In this document: positions 7,255-16,330 of the stretch, piece after piece
How the letters are laid out: each line of letters starts with the position of its first letter
Position numbering within the stretch: position 1 is the stretch's first letter
NCBI GenBank assembly: GCA_005223045.1
Contig: NJBM01000015.1
Location: 78,951 to 142,950 of the forward strand
From: Planctomycetes bacterium B3_Pla
GTDB taxonomy: Bacteria > Planctomycetota > Phycisphaerae > Sedimentisphaerales > Anaerobacaceae
Reading direction: 5' to 3'
DNA: 64,000 bases
The notes under the pieces: generated by a model
What the model was told of the DNA's origin: nothing
Databases searched by the model: none
What the model saw: only the letters and a program-made list of their open reading frames with translations
Translations under genes and position numbers: made by a program

Positions 7255-9831
7255 ATGATGCAAAGCAAACAACAAAGGACAATGTATCTTTTCCTGCTCA
7301 CAGCTTGTGCAATGCTCGCAGCTCTCTGCCACCCGTTATATGCCGGCAAGACACAAAGTATTGAGAAGCGAAGCAACAAAAAAGATACCTGGCAACAGGC
7401 CATGCTCACCTCGCGAGAGAGATTTGCCAAATCGCAGGACAAGTCGGACATACAAAAGCGTATATACAGGCAGATCGAAAGTGAATTCCCGATCGAATGG
7501 GACTGGATGAGCCAGGATAGCGGAGCGAACGTTTACAAGTGGTTCGCCAATTCCTCGGACACCGAGATTGAGCAGAAGATGATAAGAAAGGCCCTGTCGG
7601 AACTTGGCCCGGCCGGTAGGAAACTTGCGGACGACTTGCGGCAGCTTTGCCAATCCGGGGCATCTGGCGGCGACCGACGATGGTTGGATCTGTACGTCAG
7701 GGTGTGTGAAAAACGACGCGGGATCCGTCTCAGGCCGTTGCTCCGGAGATTCAATAAGATCGTCTTTACAAAGCACTTCAACATGGGAGGCTCGCACTAC
7801 GCTTATACCGAGGCCCAGTCCGATGCGCAGCACGAGCGAAACTTTGTGCCTGGCTCGGCCCTGTGCCTGCTGGAAATGAAGGGCAATTACGGCAGCGTGC
7901 GCACGCTGATCGACGATCCCAAAGGCGTAATCCGCGACCCGGACGTTTCCTTTGACGGCAGGCGAATTCTCTTTGCCTGGAAGAAGTCGGATCTCCGGGA
8001 CGATTACCATCTCTACGAAATGGACGTCGAGACTCAGCGCGTGCGACAACTCACTTTCGGCCTTGGCTTTGCCGATTACGAAGGGGCTTACTTACCAAAC
8101 GGCGATATCATCTTCAATTCCACCCGGTGCGTGCAGATTGTCGATTGCTGGTGGACCGAGGTCAGCAACCTCTATACATGCGACAAAGACGGCAAATATC
8201 TGAGGCGGCTGACCTTCGACCAGGTCCACACAAATTTCCCAACCGTCATGGCCGACGGCCGGGTGATCTACACGCGATGGGACTACAACGACCGCGCTCA
8301 GATTTACCCGCAGGGGCTTTTCCAGATGAATGCGGACGGAACGGCCCAGGGCGAGTATTACGGCAACAATTCATGGTTTCCCACGACGATCCTTCATGCT
8401 CGCGGCATACCCGCAAGTCAAAAAATCGTTGCCGTGCTTTCGGGGCATCACACGCATCAGCGGGGAAAGCTCGCGATTATCGACAATCGCAGAGGCAGGC
8501 AGGAGGCCTCGGGAATAGAACTGATAGCCCCCGTTCGCAAGGCCGAAGCTGTCCGCATCGACGCCTTCGGCCAGAGCGGGGAGCAGTTTCAGTATCCATA
8601 CCCGCTGAGCGAGAAGGAATTTCTGGTAACTTATGACCCTCAAGGCAGCGGCAACAAGCGATACGTTCGTCCGTATGCCATCTATTTCATGACAATCGAC
8701 GGCCGACGAGAACTTCTCGCATCCGATCCGAAAATATCATGCAATCAGCCTATCCCGCTTGTCGCGAGAGAGAGGCCCCGTGTTCATCCGAGCCATGTGG
8801 ACTACCGCAAGAAGACGGCGGTCTATTACATTCAGGATATCTATGTCGGCCAGGGACTCGCGGGTATCGCCCGCGGTACGATCAAGAAACTTCGCGTCAT
8901 TGCATTGGACTTTCGCGCGGCAGGTATCGGAAGAACTTCCAACAAGGGCCCGGGCGGTGGAGCTTTATCCAGCACTCCCGTGGGTGTGGGCAATGCCTGT
9001 TGGGACGTCAAGACAGTTTTGGGCGATGCGACAGTTTATGAGGACGGCTCGGCCTTGTTCGCCGTTCCGGCACGGACACCTGTTTACTTTCAGGCTCTCG
9101 ACGCGAAAGGACACATGGTACAAACCATGCGGAGCTGGTCCACTTTGCAGCCCGGGGAGACCTTCTCGTGCATAGGCTGTCACGAGAACAAGAACGAAGC
9201 ACCCCCAATCGGGCGGACAACGCTGGCGCTGGAATCGGGGCCGCAGTCACTCGAACCTTTCTACGGTCCGCCGCGAGGCTTCAGCTTCGACAAGGAAATT
9301 CAGCCGATACTCGATCGCCACTGCATCGAGTGTCATACGGGTCGTAAGGAGCAGGCTTTCAGTCTGCTGGCCAATCGCAGGACCACCAAGGAATCCAAGC
9401 GAAGGTGGAGTGTTTCATATCTGGCCCTGACGGATGCCGAGCCAGTGGAAAAAGAAGGCGAAGTGCTCTATTATAAGGGCAACCCGGACGGTAAGTTCGT
9501 CAACTGGATCAACACAATGTCGGTTCCGACGATGCTGCCGCCCTACTATGGGGGCGCTGCCAGGAGCCGGCTTGTCACCATGCTGGAGCAGGAGCATGAG
9601 GGCGTCAAACTGTCGCGCGAAGAGATGGACAAGATCGCCTGCTGGATCGACCTGGTCGTGCCCTACTGCGGGGATTATACGGAAGCCAACGCATGGTCGG
9701 CTGAGGAAGTGCGAAAATACGAGCATTTTCTGGCCAAACGAAAACACATGGAGCAAATCGAGCAGAAGAATATCGAGGAATTCACAGCGGCCAAAGCCAA
9801 CGCAGGATTGATTGCTGCAGAGGAAAGATAA
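7255..9831 (+). CDS. HzsA-like PD40/cytochrome c protein
   Basis: An 858-residue exported protein; ATG at 7255 (an alternative ATG follows directly), with signal peptide MMQSKQQRTMYLFLLTACAM... . An alpha-helical N-terminal part (about 30-180) precedes a PD40 propeller (DPDVSFDGRRILFAWKKSD, YLPNGDIIFNSTR, VMADGRVIYTRWDYNDRA), then haem sites CIGCH (639-643) and CIECH (690-694) and a helical C-terminus. It is a paralogue of the gene at 1742 without the SUMF1 domain; both share the layout RWDY...GTAQ...YGNNSWFP and the block before the first haem (MRSW..LQPGETFSCIGCHE). The family resembles the alpha subunit of hydrazine synthase but is widespread in planctomycetes without anammox. Its stop overlaps the next start (TAATG), suggesting coupled translation. 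Confidence 0.8.
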   Translation: MMQSKQQRTMYLFLLTACAMLAALCHPLYAGKTQSIEKRSNKKDTWQQAMLTSRERFAKSQDKSDIQKRIYRQIESEFPIEWDWMSQDSGANVYKWFANSSDTEIEQKMIRKALSELGPAGRKLADDLRQLCQSGASGGDRRWLDLYVRVCEKRRGIRLRPLLRRFNKIVFTKHFNMGGSHYAYTEAQSDAQHERNFVPGSALCLLEMKGNYGSVRTLIDDPKGVIRDPDVSFDGRRILFAWKKSDLRDDYHLYEMDVETQRVRQLTFGLGFADYEGAYLPNGDIIFNSTRCVQIVDCWWTEVSNLYTCDKDGKYLRRLTFDQVHTNFPTVMADGRVIYTRWDYNDRAQIYPQGLFQMNADGTAQGEYYGNNSWFPTTILHARGIPASQKIVAVLSGHHTHQRGKLAIIDNRRGRQEASGIELIAPVRKAEAVRIDAFGQSGEQFQYPYPLSEKEFLVTYDPQGSGNKRYVRPYAIYFMTIDGRRELLASDPKISCNQPIPLVARERPRVHPSHVDYRKKTAVYYIQDIYVGQGLAGIARGTIKKLRVIALDFRAAGIGRTSNKGPGGGALSSTPVGVGNACWDVKTVLGDATVYEDGSALFAVPARTPVYFQALDAKGHMVQTMRSWSTLQPGETFSCIGCHENKNEAPPIGRTTLALESGPQSLEPFYGPPRGFSFDKEIQPILDRHCIECHTGRKEQAFSLLANRRTTKESKRRWSVSYLALTDAEPVEKEGEVLYYKGNPDGKFVNWINTMSVPTMLPPYYGGAARSRLVTMLEQEHEGVKLSREEMDKIACWIDLVVPYCGDYTEANAWSAEEVRKYEHFLAKRKHMEQIEQKNIEEFTAAKANAGLIAAEER

Positions 9832-11723
9832 TGAGCAGGAACAAGAACGGACTGACTTCGTTTGCAATAGTGTTGACAATGACGTCGTGCCTGGCAATGG
9901 GCGGGATTGCCCCGGCGCAGGAGTATCTCTCGCCGGCGGCGGTCGTCGCAGACGCGCAAGGCAAGACGTTATACATAGCCGAGACCACGGCAAAACAGGT
10001 CGCGATATTCGACACAGAGACGGCAAAGGTCACGGCAACAATCGACGTCGGCGCAGAGCCGACCGGACTCGCCCTTACCGACGACGGAACACTACTCTAT
10101 GTCACCTGCGGGGTTCCGGACGGACGTGTTTGCGTTATCAAGACCGATACCGGCAAAATCACAAGGCAGTTTCCGGCCGGATACGGCGCACAGTCTCCGG
10201 TGCTCAGCCCAGACGGCAAAACTCTCTATGTATGCAACCGCTTCGACGACGATATTTCGATGATAAGCACTGAGCTGGGCAAGCAGATGAAGAAGATCCC
10301 CACGTTGCGCGAGCCTGCGGCTGCCGATATTACGCCTGACGGGAAATGGCTTTTCGTCGGCAATCATCTTCCTCACGGACCGGCCAACGGCGACTCAGTC
10401 GCCTGCAACGTCTCAGTAATAGACGCCGGGAGATCGGCCTTTGAAATCGACATCCCCCTGCCGAACGGGAGCACGGGGCTTCAGGACATTGCTGTCTCGC
10501 CGGACGGCACGTTCGTATTTGTCTCGCACATTCTCGCTCGATATACCGTCCCGACCACGCAGTTGGAGCGGGGCTGGATCAATACGAACGCCGTCAGCAT
10601 CATAGACGCCAGATACAGAACGCTGATGGAAACCGTTCTCCTGGATGACGTCGATCATGGCGCGGCCAATCCGTGGGCCGTCGCCTGCACAAGCGACGGC
10701 AAACTCCTCTGTGTTACCCACGCAGGAACGCATGAGCTCAGCGTAATAGAAATGCGTCCCCTGATCGATAAAATCTTCGCCCATCATCGCCGCAACAGGA
10801 TTCAAAGCGAAAGATCCAGAGGAGGCTCCTACTCGTCATACAGTTACGGCAACACAAACGCCTCGAATATTCCCAACGAGCTGAGCTTCCTCTACGGCGT
10901 TCGAGAACGTATCAAGCTGCCCGGCAAAGGCCCACGATCACTGGCTATCATCGGGCGTAAAGCCTACGTCGCGGAGTACTTCACCGACAGCATGGCCGTG
11001 GTGGATATCAGCGAGGATTCGAGGCACAAGACTTCCTCCGTTGCCCTCGGGCCGAAGAACCCAATGACGGCCGAGCGAAGGGGCGAGATGCTCTTCAACG
11101 ACGCCCTGCTCTGCTTTCAAAGCTGGCAGAGCTGCGCGAGCTGTCACCCCTCAGATGCCCGGGTGGATGCGTTGAACTGGGACCTGCTCAACGATGGGCT
11201 GGGAAACCCGAAGAATACCAAGAGCCTGCTGCTCTCACATGAAACGCCACCGGTCATGATTACAGGCATCCGTGAGAATGCCGAGATAGCAGTGCGAGCG
11301 GGATTCAGGCATATCCTTTTTGCGGTCCGCCCGGAAGAAGAGGCCGCCGCTATTGACGAGTATCTAAAGTCGCTCAAACCGGCTCCAAGCCCTCATCTGG
11401 CCGGCGGCAAACTCAGTGCCTCAGCCAAGCGGGGACAAGGAGTATTCAGCAAGGCGGGCTGCTCTTCATGTCATACAGGACCGCTGTACACGGATTTACA
11501 GAAATACGACGTAGGCACGGGCAACGGATTGGACAGGGACCGGCAGTTCGATACGCCGAGCCTTGTTGAAGCCTGGCGAACAGCCCCGTATCTTTACGAC
11601 GGGCGTGCGGCCACTATTGAAGAAGTGCTCACAACATACAACCCCGACGACAAGCATGGAACTACGTCAAAGTTGACTGATAGCGAAATAAAGGATTTAG
11701 TTCAATTCGTTCTTTCACAATAG
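9831..11723 (+). CDS. YVTN beta-propeller protein with di-haem cytochrome c domain
   Basis: A 630-residue exported protein (signal peptide ending near APAQEY). Residues about 35-340 are YVTN/NHL-type propeller repeats (LYIAETTAKQVAIFDTET, PTGLALTDDGTLLYVT, SPDGKTLYVCNRFDDDIS). The C-terminal 230 residues form a cytochrome c peroxidase/MauG-like domain with CASCH (435-439) and CSSCH (544-548), plus the usual FDTPSLVEAWRTAPYLYDGRA segment. Such proteins pass electrons between haems in the periplasm; a true peroxidase role is not shown. It closes the operon begun at 1742 and is the natural electron partner of the two HzsA-like proteins. Convergent with the MCE gene 75 bases away. Confidence 0.85.
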   Translation: MSRNKNGLTSFAIVLTMTSCLAMGGIAPAQEYLSPAAVVADAQGKTLYIAETTAKQVAIFDTETAKVTATIDVGAEPTGLALTDDGTLLYVTCGVPDGRVCVIKTDTGKITRQFPAGYGAQSPVLSPDGKTLYVCNRFDDDISMISTELGKQMKKIPTLREPAAADITPDGKWLFVGNHLPHGPANGDSVACNVSVIDAGRSAFEIDIPLPNGSTGLQDIAVSPDGTFVFVSHILARYTVPTTQLERGWINTNAVSIIDARYRTLMETVLLDDVDHGAANPWAVACTSDGKLLCVTHAGTHELSVIEMRPLIDKIFAHHRRNRIQSERSRGGSYSSYSYGNTNASNIPNELSFLYGVRERIKLPGKGPRSLAIIGRKAYVAEYFTDSMAVVDISEDSRHKTSSVALGPKNPMTAERRGEMLFNDALLCFQSWQSCASCHPSDARVDALNWDLLNDGLGNPKNTKSLLLSHETPPVMITGIRENAEIAVRAGFRHILFAVRPEEEAAAIDEYLKSLKPAPSPHLAGGKLSASAKRGQGVFSKAGCSSCHTGPLYTDLQKYDVGTGNGLDRDRQFDTPSLVEAWRTAPYLYDGRAATIEEVLTTYNPDDKHGTTSKLTDSEIKDLVQFVLSQ

Positions 11724-11798
11724 AGCATTCGAGCACAAGAAAGCATAAGGAGGGCGGACCCAACATCCTGTGGATTCTGTCCGGGGAACTCCGCTCAC

Positions 11799-12848
11799 TC
11801 AGAATATCTTAATCTCCTTTTCTCGCCATTCGGCTATAAAAGCTTTCATCTCTTCCAAAAGCACCTGTAGCTGCTCGGTATTCTCAAGCAGGTTTTCGTA
11901 AAAAGTCCCGTCGTTGAGGAGCCTGGCGGCGCTGCCCTGGCCTGTGTGCACTTTTTCCAGGACCGACTGAAGCTCCTTCATCGCGCCACTTAGTTGTTCG
12001 CTTGTAGCGACCATTGCCGTCACGAGCCTTTCCGCCTTTGCATCGACACTTTTCAGAGTTGACGTCCCGGCAGCGGCGAACTCCTTGATTTCTTCGCTCG
12101 TATCGACGACAGCGGCGACAACCTCTTCCACTTTGGCGTCGGCTTTCTTCAGAGTTACAGTCCCGGCGGCGGCGAGCTTCTCGAATTCCTCCAGCGTGTA
12201 CTTAGCCTGCTCGGACGCGTCAGCCAGATTGGCCAACATTTTCTTTATGTTCATCTTGCTGTCATCGTCGCCGATGATGTCATTGGCGTTGCCAATTAGT
12301 ACTTCCAGCCCCGCTATCAATTCGTCCAGTTTCTCCTGACTCTCTTCCGGGAAGAACTCACTGGTCATGCCGGTAGAGCCTTGAAGCAACATCGTGTCGA
12401 TCAGATACATTGTTTTCGAGTCGTTCGGATCACGCGGCTCCAGGGGCTTGCCGGGGACTTGCTTGAGCTCGATATAACTGCTGCCCAAACCACGGCTCAT
12501 CAGTTTTACTTCGACGTTGGAGGGAATAGTACGATACATTTTATCAATACTGAGTACGACCACCGTTTGGTAATACTTCAAGCCGGTCTCCAAATCCTCT
12601 CGAAGTTCCGGAGCTATCACGTCCGTGACTCTTCCGATCTGATAACCACAGAAGCGGACGGCGGTATCATTCTGCACTCCCGGCGCCGTATGGAATTGGA
12701 CAAACACCTGAAAGGAGCTGTACTTGATAACAATGCCGGGCAGATCACCGAACTTGAAGATCAGCCACACAAGCGCAGAGATGCCGAATATCACGAAAAT
12801 GCCCACAACCACATTGCGCCTTCTCTGGGTAGTCTCGTAGTCACTCAC
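11799..12848 (-). CDS. MCE/MlaD-family lipid transport protein
   Basis: A 349-residue protein with one N-terminal membrane segment (VVVGIFVIFGISALVWLIF, about residues 13-31), an MlaD/MCE domain (about 40-135, with VQFHTAPGVQNDTAVRFCGY and IGRVTDV), then a long helical tail rich in Ala, Glu and Lys. Its two near-repeats (EFEKLAAAGTVTLKKADAKVEE and EIKEFAAAGTSTLKSVDAKAE) look like coiled coil. MCE proteins bind phospholipids in the periplasm and work with an MlaE/MlaF ABC transporter, which is not in this window. Starts with GTG, with AAGGAGG 7 bases upstream; the MerR gene's TAG overlaps this start by one base. Confidence 0.85.
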   Translation of the reverse strand: MSDYETTQRRRNVVVGIFVIFGISALVWLIFKFGDLPGIVIKYSSFQVFVQFHTAPGVQNDTAVRFCGYQIGRVTDVIAPELREDLETGLKYYQTVVVLSIDKMYRTIPSNVEVKLMSRGLGSSYIELKQVPGKPLEPRDPNDSKTMYLIDTMLLQGSTGMTSEFFPEESQEKLDELIAGLEVLIGNANDIIGDDDSKMNIKKMLANLADASEQAKYTLEEFEKLAAAGTVTLKKADAKVEEVVAAVVDTSEEIKEFAAAGTSTLKSVDAKAERLVTAMVATSEQLSGAMKELQSVLEKVHTGQGSAARLLNDGTFYENLLENTEQLQVLLEEMKAFIAEWREKEIKIF

Positions 12849-13105
12849 TATTTGCCTCCTTTCAAATCGCCGCGGCCTTCCAGAAACAACTCCCTTATGG
12901 CGCGCAAAGGGTAGCCACTGTCGTTGAGCTTCTTTATAAGTCTAATTCTTTCGATACATTTCTCATCAAACAGCCGTCTGCCGGTCGGCGTAGTCTCCGT
13001 GGGCTCAAGCAGCCCAACCATGAGATAATATTGCAGAGATTGCCGGGAAATGCCAGCTTTTTTTGCGGCTGTACCTATTGGCGCTAATTTGCGTTTTTCA
13101 CCCAA
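12848..13105 (-). CDS. MerR-family DNA-binding protein
   Basis: An 85-residue protein holding only the winged-helix MerR domain: IGTAAKKAGISRQSLQYY (recognition helix), GLLEPTETTPTGRRLFDE (wing) and IERIRLIKKLNDSGYPLRAIRE. It lacks the long dimerisation helix and ligand domain of typical MerR regulators, so it resembles the short HTH proteins co-transcribed with their target. The only in-frame start is TTG at 13105, with GGTGA upstream. Stop and next start overlap (TAGTG), so it is translationally coupled to the MCE gene and probably controls it. Confidence 0.75.
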   Translation of the reverse strand: MGEKRKLAPIGTAAKKAGISRQSLQYYLMVGLLEPTETTPTGRRLFDEKCIERIRLIKKLNDSGYPLRAIRELFLEGRGDLKGGK

Positions 13106-13487
13106 CGCTTATCACCGTGAAGCATAAAACAAAAAAGCATAATGCAAAGGAAGCCCGACGACTGCAACTATGCTCAATTCTACCAGCTCACTTGTCGTTT
13201 GCCCAGAAGTTTGTGCCTAAACGTAACTTTTGTGCCGTACTCCAAAATCCCACTCGCCGGAGCAAAACCTCGTCTGCCGGGTCTCATAAAGGGCAAAATC
13301 GCACGACCTGTTCTTGTTCCTCAAAACAAATTGAATAGTCTTTGCAAGGTTGACTACTCACCGATCCGATGCTATTCTCCTGTGCTGCATGCGTGTAACA
13401 GGACGAGTTGTTATTATGTACGGATGCTGTGCGCGGGATTGGTGTCTCGTGTTTTGCTCTGAAATCCAGGACTGAAGGAACCGTTAA
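13106..13487. other. Divergent intergenic region MerR / GH130
   Basis: A 382-base region between divergent genes. A sigma-70-like promoter for the GH130 gene lies at 13350-13378. Frames here are short, rich in Cys and Arg and without ribosome sites. No clear operator palindrome was seen. Confidence 0.5.
13350..13378 (+). promoter_or_regulatory. Sigma-70-like promoter of the GH130 gene
   Basis: TTGACT (13350-13355), a 17-base spacer and TATTCT (13373-13378). The gene starts at 13488, so the leader would be about 100 bases. Confidence 0.5.
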
Positions 13488-14534
13488 ATGAAAGCATTTC
13501 GTTCGCCATCCAATCCTATAATTGAGCCGAAGGATGTGAGGCCCTCAAGGGACGATTTTGAAGTTATCGGCGTCCTTAATGCCGGCGTCACTCGTTTTGA
13601 GGATGAGGTCATTCTGCTTCTCCGGGTCGCGGAAAGACCGATCAACAAGAACCGGGACGTCGTGTTGACTGCCGTATATGACGTTGTCGAAGACAGGCTC
13701 GTCACAAAGGAATTTTCAAGGGCCGATCCGGAAACCGATTTCTCAGACCCCAGGTTAATAATAAGGCGGGGGCAAACTTACTTGACATCTATTTCGCATT
13801 TGAGGCTGGCGAGCAGCAAAGACGGTATCAACTTTAAGATTGAAGATACCCCGACGATTTCGGCAGCGGACGAATGTGAGACGTTTGGCGTCGAAGACCC
13901 CCGGATAAGCCTGATCGACGGCACATACTACATCAATTACGTCGCCGTTTCTTCCCTTGGAGTCACAACCTGCCTGATATCAACGAAGGATTTCACATCA
14001 TTCCACCGTCACGGCGTCATTTTCTGCCCCGAGAACAAGGATGTGCTGCTCTTTCCCGAAAAAATCGGCGGTAAATTCTATGCCTTGCACAGGCCTGTTT
14101 CCCCCCTGTTCAAGAAACAGGATGTATGGCTCGCAGACTCGCCCGATCTCGTGGCCTGGGGGAACCATCGTCATCTTTTCGGACCGCTGAAGGGTACCTG
14201 GGATGAAGCGAAGGTCGGCGCCGGCGCTGTGCCGTTCAGGATTGAGCAAGGCTGGCTTGAAGTCTATCATGGCGTGGATCGAGACAATCGTTATTGTCTC
14301 GGTGCAGTATTGCTGGACGGAGAACAGCCGTGGAAAGTCCTGGCAAGGTCGAAACACCCGATCCTGGAACCAGAGACCGACTATGAATGCGAAGGTTTTT
14401 TTGGGAACGTAGTCTTTAGCTGTGGGCTGCTCCGCGAAGACGACACGCTCAGGATTTATTACGGCGCGGCCGACACCACTATCTGCTACGCAGAGCTGTC
14501 TCTACAAGAGACCCTTGAGGGCCTGAACTTGTAG
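13488..14534 (+). CDS. GH130-family glycoside phosphorylase or hydrolase
   Basis: A 348-residue cytosolic protein (no signal peptide) with AAGGAA 7 bases before the ATG. Its five-bladed propeller pattern matches GH130: NPIIEPKD, GVLNAGVTRFEDEVILLLRVAER, FGVEDPRI (the conserved region carrying the catalytic Asp), KFYALHRPV, KVGAGAVPFRIEQGWLEVYHGVD and FFGNVVFSCG. Family members phosphorolyse beta-mannosidic linkages or, in some subgroups, hydrolyse them. The phosphate-binding residues cannot be confirmed here, so the subgroup is open. The gene stands alone behind its own promoter. Confidence 0.85.
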   Translation: MKAFRSPSNPIIEPKDVRPSRDDFEVIGVLNAGVTRFEDEVILLLRVAERPINKNRDVVLTAVYDVVEDRLVTKEFSRADPETDFSDPRLIIRRGQTYLTSISHLRLASSKDGINFKIEDTPTISAADECETFGVEDPRISLIDGTYYINYVAVSSLGVTTCLISTKDFTSFHRHGVIFCPENKDVLLFPEKIGGKFYALHRPVSPLFKKQDVWLADSPDLVAWGNHRHLFGPLKGTWDEAKVGAGAVPFRIEQGWLEVYHGVDRDNRYCLGAVLLDGEQPWKVLARSKHPILEPETDYECEGFFGNVVFSCGLLREDDTLRIYYGAADTTICYAELSLQETLEGLNL

Positions 14535-14562
14535 CATAGCTTTCACAAAGTCCCCCGGAAGA

Positions 14563-14600
14563 CGGGGCACTTGTCCCGGCAAATCCAGGTCTGTTTTTTT
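14563..14600 (+). terminator. Possible terminator after the GH130 gene
   Basis: CGGGGCA (14563-14569) pairs with TGTCCCG (14572-14578) with one G-U pair. A run of seven T follows at 14594-14600, but 15 bases after the stem, so it is only a candidate. Confidence 0.3.
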
Positions 14601-14664
14601 CAAACCTTTGATATCTCGCTCGCTTTCTGCCGATAAACAAGGACGGTCCATAGGAGATAATCCG

Positions 14665-15075
14665 ATGAAAACGAACAAGAACTTATTAGCCGTTGCAGCA
14701 ATCATTGTGTGCTGCGCGATGGCGGTCTGGTTTTCAACGTCAATTCACGGCAAGCAAAAGACTTACGAACTCCAGCCCCGGATTTCCATACCTGACTACA
14801 AGACGGACACTGCCCGCATCATGGATGCCTACGAGCGTCTGATGGAACGGTACATGGATCTGGCCGAGAGGAATTCAGCGATGGTCGGCACGGACCTCAG
14901 CCGGGTGGCGGCAAAACTGGATGAGATCCACGGAAAACTGGCAGAGCTTTCGGCCAGGACGGCAAGAATCGAAAAAGCACTTGGCATACAGCAACCTGCG
15001 GCACGGATCGAGAGACCCACAAAAGCCAAAACAGACAGCCCCGGCGATAAAGCGGGGTCGAAAAGCTCCAGATAA
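14665..15075 (+). CDS. Small membrane-anchored protein of unknown function
   Basis: A 136-residue protein; the ATG at 14665 has TAGGAGATAA just upstream. It starts with a hydrophobic anchor or signal (LLAVAAIIVCCAMAVWF, about 7-23). A helical stretch follows (DTARIMDAYERLMERYMDLAER ... LDEIHGKLAELSARTARIEKAL), likely a coiled coil, and then a basic, low-complexity tail (KAKTDSPGDKAGSKSSR). I do not recognise a family. It is probably periplasmic and tethered to the inner membrane. It follows the GH130 gene by 130 bases; co-transcription is uncertain. Confidence 0.6.
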   Translation: MKTNKNLLAVAAIIVCCAMAVWFSTSIHGKQKTYELQPRISIPDYKTDTARIMDAYERLMERYMDLAERNSAMVGTDLSRVAAKLDEIHGKLAELSARTARIEKALGIQQPAARIERPTKAKTDSPGDKAGSKSSR

Positions 15076-15177
15076 AGTGTCAAGTCCGAGAAATAGACCC
15101 ACCGTTGTCGAGCGTTTTGTTGATATCCTGACAGCGGCATCAGAGAATGTTCCCGCTTCCGTGCAATTTATAGATTC

Positions 15178-15378
15178 TCAGCCGTAGGTCTTACCGGCTT
15201 CATCCACATAAATAGTGCCCTTTGTCCGCTCTACCACGTCGGCCGCCTTTGCCAGCTCGTCCGGCCTTGGAACTTTGAACAGTCTGCCACAACTGCGGCA
15301 TCGTATCCTCCGGTCAGCCGCGCTGCTGTCAAGCGGCCAAACGCTGCAACATTTCGGGCACCTGGCAATTATCTGCAT
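15178..15378 (-). CDS. Small MJ0042-type zinc-ribbon protein
   Basis: A 66-residue protein. The ATG at 15378 is chosen because AAGGGA sits 7 bases before it; the upstream in-frame ATG at 15384 abuts that site. Two CxxC pairs (CPKC and CRSC) at 20-residue spacing, with RCPKCCSVWPLDSSAADRRIRC, form the zinc ribbon common at the N-terminus of planctomycete and myxobacterial proteins. Here almost nothing follows it. It is convergent with the gene ending at 15075. Function unknown. Confidence 0.6.
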   Translation of the reverse strand: MQIIARCPKCCSVWPLDSSAADRRIRCRSCGRLFKVPRPDELAKAADVVERTKGTIYVDEAGKTYG

Positions 15379-15796
15379 TAGCATATCCCTTACTGAACTT
15401 CTACAGAGTATTCTATCTGCAAATGATACAGTCATCTATTATTAATTCCTTTTACATCCTATAACATCGCTCCGCCCCAAGCAGTATTACCCGAAGCATG
15501 GGAAAAACAGGCTTCGCAACGCAAATCGGTCTGATTTTGCTTGATTTTGATGCCCAAATCTGCTAAAATAATTGTTGTAGGGGTGAGGGAATGCGAAAAA
15601 CAATTTCATGTAAAGTTATCAAGTCTGTTCCTCTAAGCAAGAGCGGCGACGGCCTGCGCGGTGCGGGCAAGTCAAACGCTCGGCACGCCGGAGTTGGCGA
15701 TGTTGCCGCCCTTACCTATACAAACCGGCTTATTATTATCAGAACAGATCCTGACGATTGCCCGACAGCACGGACTCTCGATTTCTGTGTTTAATT
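15379..15796. other. Intergenic region with inverted repeat and possible promoter
   Basis: A 418-base region without a convincing gene. CGAAGC (15492-15497) and GCTTCG (15511-15516) form a short hairpin around a purine-rich loop. A good sigma-70-like promoter lies at 15541-15569. Two short overlapping frames (15591-15794 and the GTG frame from 15661) follow it, but neither resembles a protein family. A small RNA is possible. Confidence 0.4.
15541..15569 (+). promoter_or_regulatory. Sigma-70-like promoter without a clear downstream gene
   Basis: TTGATT (15541-15546), a 17-base spacer and TAAAAT (15564-15569). It points toward the 3' end of the HPP gene on the other strand, so any transcript would be a short RNA, a tiny peptide gene or antisense to the HPP gene. 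Confidence 0.35.
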
Positions 15797-16285
15797 TTAA
15801 ATCAAATCTCTTAGATGACGTCTCAGGTTGTGACGGCACAAAGACAACATAACCGCCCCCGCCATTATTGTAACAAAAACGTCAAGCGAGGAAACCTCAT
15901 TTATCACCACTGCCAGCGCCGTACCCGCAGCCGGGGGGTGTTCAAAGTCCAGGGCAACCATTATGAAAACTGCAATTGTAATAACAAGCGGATACTCAAG
16001 AAAATATGGAAGAGGGACAAAGTAAAATATTGCGCCCGATGCCAAGCCGATCAAATGACCGCCGACAACATTTCTTGTTCGTGCCGATACGGCGGTCGGC
16101 ATTGCAAATACGATAAAAGCTGTGGCCCCCATCGCACTGATTAGCACCATTTTATCCCTGTCCAGGACGAGAACGACGATAAACAGGGCAATGCCGGCCA
16201 ATGAGCTTTGCAGGATGTAGTATTTCCAAAGCTTTTTGAATTTGTCGCAGATTGAGGCATGAGATTTTGCATCTGGAGGAACCAT
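15797..16285 (-). CDS. HPP-family integral membrane protein
   Basis: A 162-residue protein from the ATG at 16285 (the frame extends to a TTG at 16321; neither start has a strong ribosome site). Four or five hydrophobic helices are visible: ILQSSLAGIALFIVVLVL, MVLISAMGATAFIVFAMP, VVGGHLIGLASGAIFYFV, LVITIAVFIMVALDF, FVTIMAGAVMLSL. The EHPPAAGTAL motif defines the HPP family, some members of which transport nitrite in chloroplasts and cyanobacteria. It lacks the C-terminal CBS domains of longer relatives. Lies downstream of the FlgM-like gene but separated by a terminator. Confidence 0.85.
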   Translation of the reverse strand: MVPPDAKSHASICDKFKKLWKYYILQSSLAGIALFIVVLVLDRDKMVLISAMGATAFIVFAMPTAVSARTRNVVGGHLIGLASGAIFYFVPLPYFLEYPLVITIAVFIMVALDFEHPPAAGTALAVVINEVSSLDVFVTIMAGAVMLSLCRHNLRRHLRDLI

Positions 16286-16330
16286 CGCGAAATGTGTTCC
16301 CTTCAATTCAAAATGCGGCAAGCCGGGTCA

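Noticed and set aside
1742..9831. Hydrazine synthase and hence anammox metabolism
   Set aside because: Only alpha-subunit-like proteins are present, one fused to SUMF1; no beta or gamma subunits, and the wider family is common in non-anammox planctomycetes.
15591..15794. 67-codon frame after the orphan promoter, and an overlapping GTG frame from 15661
   Set aside because: Neither frame shows a family pattern; the second runs into the HPP gene on the other strand. Kept only as a possible small-RNA locus.
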